The notes beneath the pieces were generated by a model. The model was not told where the DNA came from and searched no databases. It worked only from the letters and a program-made list of their open reading frames with translations. This document shows, in pieces, positions 30,316 through 33,153 of a stretch of DNA of 33,153 nucleotides (its first letter is position 1; each line of letters starts with the position of its first letter). Where the stretch lies: the NCBI RefSeq assembly GCF_000497445.1, contig NZ_CM002285.1:3367154-3400306 (forward strand). Reading direction: 5' to 3'. The stretch comes from Streptomyces roseochromogenus subsp. oscitans DS 12.976 (GTDB lineage Bacteria > Actinomycetota > Actinomycetes > Streptomycetales > Streptomycetaceae). A program made the translations under genes and the position numbers.

Positions 30316-31926
30316 ATGGAGGACCTGGTCATCCGGGACGCCGACGTCGTCGACGGCAGCGGCGAACCGTCGTACCGGGCCGACGTCGTCCTCAGCGGCG
30401 GGCGGATCGTCTCGATCGTCAAGGAGGCGGCTGCGGCCGGGTGCCAACGACCGCGTGCCGTACGCGAGTTGGATGCCGAGGGCCTGGTACTCTCCCCCGG
30501 CTTCATCGACATGCACGCCCACTCCGACCTCGCGCTGCTGCGCGACCCGGACCACAGCGTGAAGGCCGCGCAGGGTGTCACGCTGGAGGTCCTCGGCCAG
30601 GACGGGCTGTCGTACGCGCCGGTGGACGACCGCACACTGGAGGAGGTGCGGCGGGCGATCACCGGGTGGAACGGCTACGGCGACGACCTCGACTTCGACT
30701 GGCGTTCGGTCGGCGAGTATCTGGACCGGCTGGACCGGGGTACCGCCGTGAACGCGGCCTATCTGATCCCGCAGGGCACCGTCCGCGCGCTCGTCGTCGG
30801 CTGGGAGGACCGCCCGGCGACCCCCGAAGAGCTGGACCGGATGCGGCAGTTGGTGGCGGAGGGGATGGAGCAGGGGGCCGTGGGGCTGTCGTCCGGGCTC
30901 ACCTACACGCCCGGCATGTACGCCCCCGACGCCGAACTGACCGAGCTGTGCCGAGTGGTGGCGTCGTACGGCGGCTACTACTGCCCGCACCACCGCTCCT
31001 ACGGCGCCGGTGCCCTGGAGGCGTACGCCGAGATGGTCGATCTCACCCGCGACGCCGGCTGTCCGCTGCACCTGACCCACGCGACGATGAACTTCGGCGT
31101 GAACGAGGGCCGGGCGCCCGAGCTGCTCGCGCTGCTGGACCGGGCCCTGGAGGCCGGCGCGGACATCACGTTGGACACCTATCCCTACACCCCCGGCTGC
31201 ACCACCCTGGCCGCGCTGCTGCCGAGCTGGGCGAGCGAGGGCGGCCCGGCAAAGATCCTGGCCCGGCTCGCCGGCCCGGCGACGGCCGAGCGGATCCGGC
31301 ACGACCTGGAGGTGACCGGCTCCGACGGCTGCCATGGCGTGCCGGTGGACTGGGAGACGATCGAGATCTCCGGCGTCTCCGATCCGGCGCTGGCCGAGTT
31401 CGTGGGCCGTACGGTGCGGGAGGCGGCGGAGACGCGCGGCGAGGCCCCCTGGGACACCGCCCGGCGTCTGCTGCTGACGGACCGGCTCGGTACGACGATC
31501 CTCCAGCACGTCGGCCACGAGGACAACGTCCGCACGATCATGCGGCACCGCGGCCACACCGGCGGCTCCGACGGCATCCTCCAGGGCGACAAGCCGCACC
31601 CGCGCGCCTACGGCACCTTCCCGCGCTATCTCTGCCACTATGTGCGGGAGTTGGGAATCCTCTCCCTGGAGGAGTGCGTCGCCCACCTCACCGCACGGCC
31701 CGCGGCCCGGCTGCGCCTGCCGGACCGCGGCCTGGTGCGCGAGGGGTACCGGGCCGATCTGGTGCTGTTCGACCCGGAGACGGTGGCGCCCGGCGCGACC
31801 TTCGCCGCGCCCCGCACGCTTCCCACAGGGATCCCGTACGTCCTGGTCGACGGCCGGTTCGTCATCGAGGACGGGAAGCGGACGGACGTGCTCGCGGGCC
31901 GGTCCGTCCGCCGTACACCACTGTGA
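30316..31926 (+). CDS. N-acyl-D-amino-acid deacylase family amidohydrolase
   Basis: A 536-residue amidohydrolase of the D-aminoacylase group. Evidence: N-terminal small beta domain (LVIRDADVVDGSGEPSYRADVVLSGGRI), metal motif GFIDMHAHSD with H67/H69, further metal histidines in CPHHRSYGAG (H225/H226) and LHLTHATM (H252/H255), catalytic aspartate D419 in GGSDGI, and the closing beta domain GYRADLVLFDPETV. One difference: where characterised D-aminoacylases have a zinc-binding Cys in an NCG motif, this one has LGQDGLS (Asp at 96). It would remove the acyl group from an N-acyl-D-amino acid; N-acetyl-D-glucosaminate fits that definition chemically. The start ATG follows GGGAGG. It ends only 6 nt from the convergent protease gene. 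Confidence 0.9.
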   Translation: MEDLVIRDADVVDGSGEPSYRADVVLSGGRIVSIVKEAAAAGCQRPRAVRELDAEGLVLSPGFIDMHAHSDLALLRDPDHSVKAAQGVTLEVLGQDGLSYAPVDDRTLEEVRRAITGWNGYGDDLDFDWRSVGEYLDRLDRGTAVNAAYLIPQGTVRALVVGWEDRPATPEELDRMRQLVAEGMEQGAVGLSSGLTYTPGMYAPDAELTELCRVVASYGGYYCPHHRSYGAGALEAYAEMVDLTRDAGCPLHLTHATMNFGVNEGRAPELLALLDRALEAGADITLDTYPYTPGCTTLAALLPSWASEGGPAKILARLAGPATAERIRHDLEVTGSDGCHGVPVDWETIEISGVSDPALAEFVGRTVREAAETRGEAPWDTARRLLLTDRLGTTILQHVGHEDNVRTIMRHRGHTGGSDGILQGDKPHPRAYGTFPRYLCHYVRELGILSLEECVAHLTARPAARLRLPDRGLVREGYRADLVLFDPETVAPGATFAAPRTLPTGIPYVLVDGRFVIEDGKRTDVLAGRSVRRTPL

Positions 31927-31932
31927 CCGTTC

Positions 31933-32790
31933 TTACGGCTTCGGCAGGGTGCAGCCGGACGCGCTGAGGTCCAGCCTGTTGCCCGTGGTGAAGCAGGCCG
32001 GGATCTGGTAGGTCTCCTCGGCGTAGTTGATGCCCTGGTGGATGGTGACGTTGCCGTTCTCGTCCACCTCGCACGGGTTGTTCACCGTGCAGGTCTCGCC
32101 GTCCTCGTTGCCGGTGTTGTTGACGGCGACGACCTTGCCGGTGCCGGTGTCGATGACCGGGGAGCCGGACGTACCGCCGATGGTGTTGCAGGAGGAGGTG
32201 TAGCGGACCGAGTCCTTCCAGGTCCAGTCGCCCTCCTTCAGCCGGTACACGAAGCCGTCGATGCTGCAGCTGTAGGTGCGCTTCCAGTAGCCGGAGACGA
32301 CCTTGATGGCGGTGCCGGCGGTGGGGTGGCTGTCGTTCACGGTGAGCGGGCTGATGCCGTAAGAGCTCTTGATCTTCGCGTAGGTGCTGGTCAGCTGGTA
32401 GATCGTGACGTCCGTGTCCGTCATGGTCGAGTACACGACCTGGTTGGCGCGGAGGGTGGCGACCTTGCTGCCGGCGGAGTTCAGCAGGCCGAAGGTACGA
32501 CTGGAGGACTGGCCGGTGATGACCTGACCCGGGTCCGGGAAACCGGTCTCCAGGCAGTGGCCGTTGGTCAGCACGAGCGCCGGGTCGCTGTCGGCCGAGT
32601 TGGGGAAGCGGATGACGGAGCCGGAGCAGTTGCTGAGCGCGACGGTGCCGGCGAAGTCGACGGTCGCCTTGGGCTTGGCGGTGGCGGTGGCAGTAGCGGT
32701 GGCGGCGGTGTGCGGCGCGGCGACCGCGGGGCTCGCGCCCAGCCCGGCTATGGCCAGGGAGGAGAGCGCGGCAAGGAGAGGCTTGTTCAT
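31933..32790 (-). CDS. secreted trypsin-like serine protease (S1 family)
   Basis: A 285-residue exported protease. ATG 32790 has AGAGGGGA upstream; the signal peptide ends near AVAA (residue 25). A Thr-Ala repeat (TATATATA) and a short linker precede the protease domain. Predicted catalytic triad: H78 in TNGHCLE, D127 in TDTDVTIYQL and S208 in GGTSGSPVID. Six or more cysteines (for example SNCSG, NGHC, YSCSIDG, SSCNT, ETCTVNNPC, SGCTL) suggest three to four disulfides, consistent with an extracellular enzyme. There is no obvious long propeptide. It belongs to a group of actinobacterial trypsin-like peptidases; the substrate is unknown. It converges with the deacylase gene. Confidence 0.9.
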   Translation of the reverse strand: MNKPLLAALSSLAIAGLGASPAVAAPHTAATATATATAKPKATVDFAGTVALSNCSGSVIRFPNSADSDPALVLTNGHCLETGFPDPGQVITGQSSSRTFGLLNSAGSKVATLRANQVVYSTMTDTDVTIYQLTSTYAKIKSSYGISPLTVNDSHPTAGTAIKVVSGYWKRTYSCSIDGFVYRLKEGDWTWKDSVRYTSSCNTIGGTSGSPVIDTGTGKVVAVNNTGNEDGETCTVNNPCEVDENGNVTIHQGINYAEETYQIPACFTTGNRLDLSASGCTLPKP

Positions 32791-32813
32791 GTGGGGGTCC
32801 CCTCTGACGACTT

Positions 32814-32839
32814 GGGCGACCGGAGTTCTCCGGCCGCCC
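32814..32839 (-). promoter_or_regulatory. long hairpin in the protease leader
   Basis: On the minus strand GGGCGGCCGGAG pairs with CTCCGGTCGCCC (12 bp including one G-U) around AA. It lies 24-49 nt upstream of the protease start codon. It may be an operator palindrome or a 5'-stabilising mRNA structure. TATGGG or AAGTAT just upstream (about 32838-32848) could form part of a -10 region, but this is weak. Confidence 0.45.
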
Positions 32840-32943
32840 ATACTTTTGTCATGCGCATTTTCATGGCATGAGGGGGCGGGAACAAGAAGCCGGCTCAGGT
32901 CATAGGGGTTTCCCTGTGCGGAGAGGCTGTGCGACTGGGCAGG

Positions 32944-32977
32944 AGTCCGGGCGGCCTGCGGCCAAGTGGCCCGGACT
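32944..32977 (-). terminator. hairpin downstream of the partial gene at the window end
   Basis: A perfect 9-bp arm pair AGTCCGGGC/GCCCGGACT (32944-32952, 32969-32977) encloses a smaller GGCC-TGC-GGCC hairpin. It lies 36 nt past the minus-strand stop at 33013 and is the probable terminator of that gene. Confidence 0.6.
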
Positions 32978-33012
32978 GCCTCATGGTTGGCGCCAAAGGA
33001 GGCATGCGACGG

Positions 33013-33153
33013 TCAGCGCGGATGCTTCGTGGCGCCGTGACCGCGCCCCCGGCCGCCGGGGAAGCCGGGCGCGGAGGTCATCGGGTCGGCCGGCGTCGCG
33101 GTGGGCGTGGGCGCCGGGGACGTGTCGGGGGGCGCAGGGGAGGTCGGGCCGTC
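33013..33153 (-). CDS. C-terminal tail of a protein (partial, runs off the window)
   Basis: A minus-strand frame open from the window edge to a TGA at 33013-33015 encodes 46 residues: a Pro/Thr/Ala/Ser-rich stretch (DGPTSPAPPDTSPAPTPTATPADP) followed by a Gly/Arg/His-rich end (GGRGRGHGATKHPR). Such tails occur on secreted or membrane proteins of Streptomyces, but no domain is visible. A terminator-like hairpin directly downstream supports it being a real 3' end. Confidence 0.5.
   Translation of the reverse strand, partial: DGPTSPAPPDTSPAPTPTATPADPMTSAPGFPGGRGRGHGATKHPR

Noticed and set aside
28981..31926. Plain annotation of the cluster as D-serine detoxification
   Set aside because: It explains the deaminase, RidA and a DsdX-like permease, but not a KDG-type kinase or a deacylase with altered metal site. 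Kept as the main alternative to the glucosaminate hypothesis, not as the preferred reading.

Overview
The window is chromosomal DNA of a high-GC actinomycete, almost certainly a Streptomyces. The evidence is the strong G/C preference at third codon positions, the frequent GTG starts, and a gene set typical of the genus: an actinobacterial lytic transglycosylase, a PIN-PhoH protein, a Flp/Tad pilus locus, and a DasR-type operator in front of a chitinase. No IS element, prophage, CRISPR array, tRNA or rRNA was seen.

Layout. Positions 1-3901 (all minus strand) hold a partial gene, a secreted lytic transglycosylase with a long leader, a PIN-PhoH ATPase and an isoprenyl (cis-prenyl) transferase. 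Positions 3902-4764 have no convincing protein gene. They contain a G-quadruplex motif, an inverted repeat, and a minus-strand double hairpin with two runs of seven C that ends in a U-tract, which I read as a candidate small RNA. Positions 4765-8400 are a patchwork of small accessory genes: a frame-shifted methyltransferase pseudogene, a DinB/DUF664 protein, a GNAT acetyltransferase, an F420-type luciferase-like oxidoreductase, a DUF192 protein and a DUF3224 pseudogene with an internal deletion. Positions 8419-19558 are one long minus-strand Tad/Flp pilus locus. In transcription order it runs: zinc-ribbon protein, CpaB, TadZ/CpaE, two TadE-like pseudopilins, TadA ATPase, TadB, TadC, histidine kinase, LuxR-type response regulator, Flp pilin, TadG-like protein, lipoprotein, OmpA-like protein.

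Positions 19613-24182 carry secreted carbohydrate-related genes: a GH18 chitinase under a promoter with two 12-bp TGGTCTGGACC(A/T) repeats, a CatB/Vat-type acetyltransferase with an unclear start, and a secreted beta-propeller (sialidase-like) protein. A conserved hypothetical protein follows at 24329-24898.

The most interesting part is 24972-31926: a divergent catabolic cluster of GntP-family permease, RidA, IclR regulator and PfkB 2-keto-3-deoxygluconate-type kinase (minus) facing a PLP-dependent D-amino-acid deaminase and an N-acyl-D-amino-acid deacylase (plus). A perfect 6-5-6 palindrome lies in the divergent region. Together these functions would convert N-acetyl-D-glucosaminate, the oxidised chitin monomer, via D-glucosaminate and 2-keto-3-deoxygluconate to KDPG. 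This is an inference; D-serine-type amino-acid catabolism is the main alternative. The window closes with a secreted trypsin-like protease and the C-terminal tail of another minus-strand gene.
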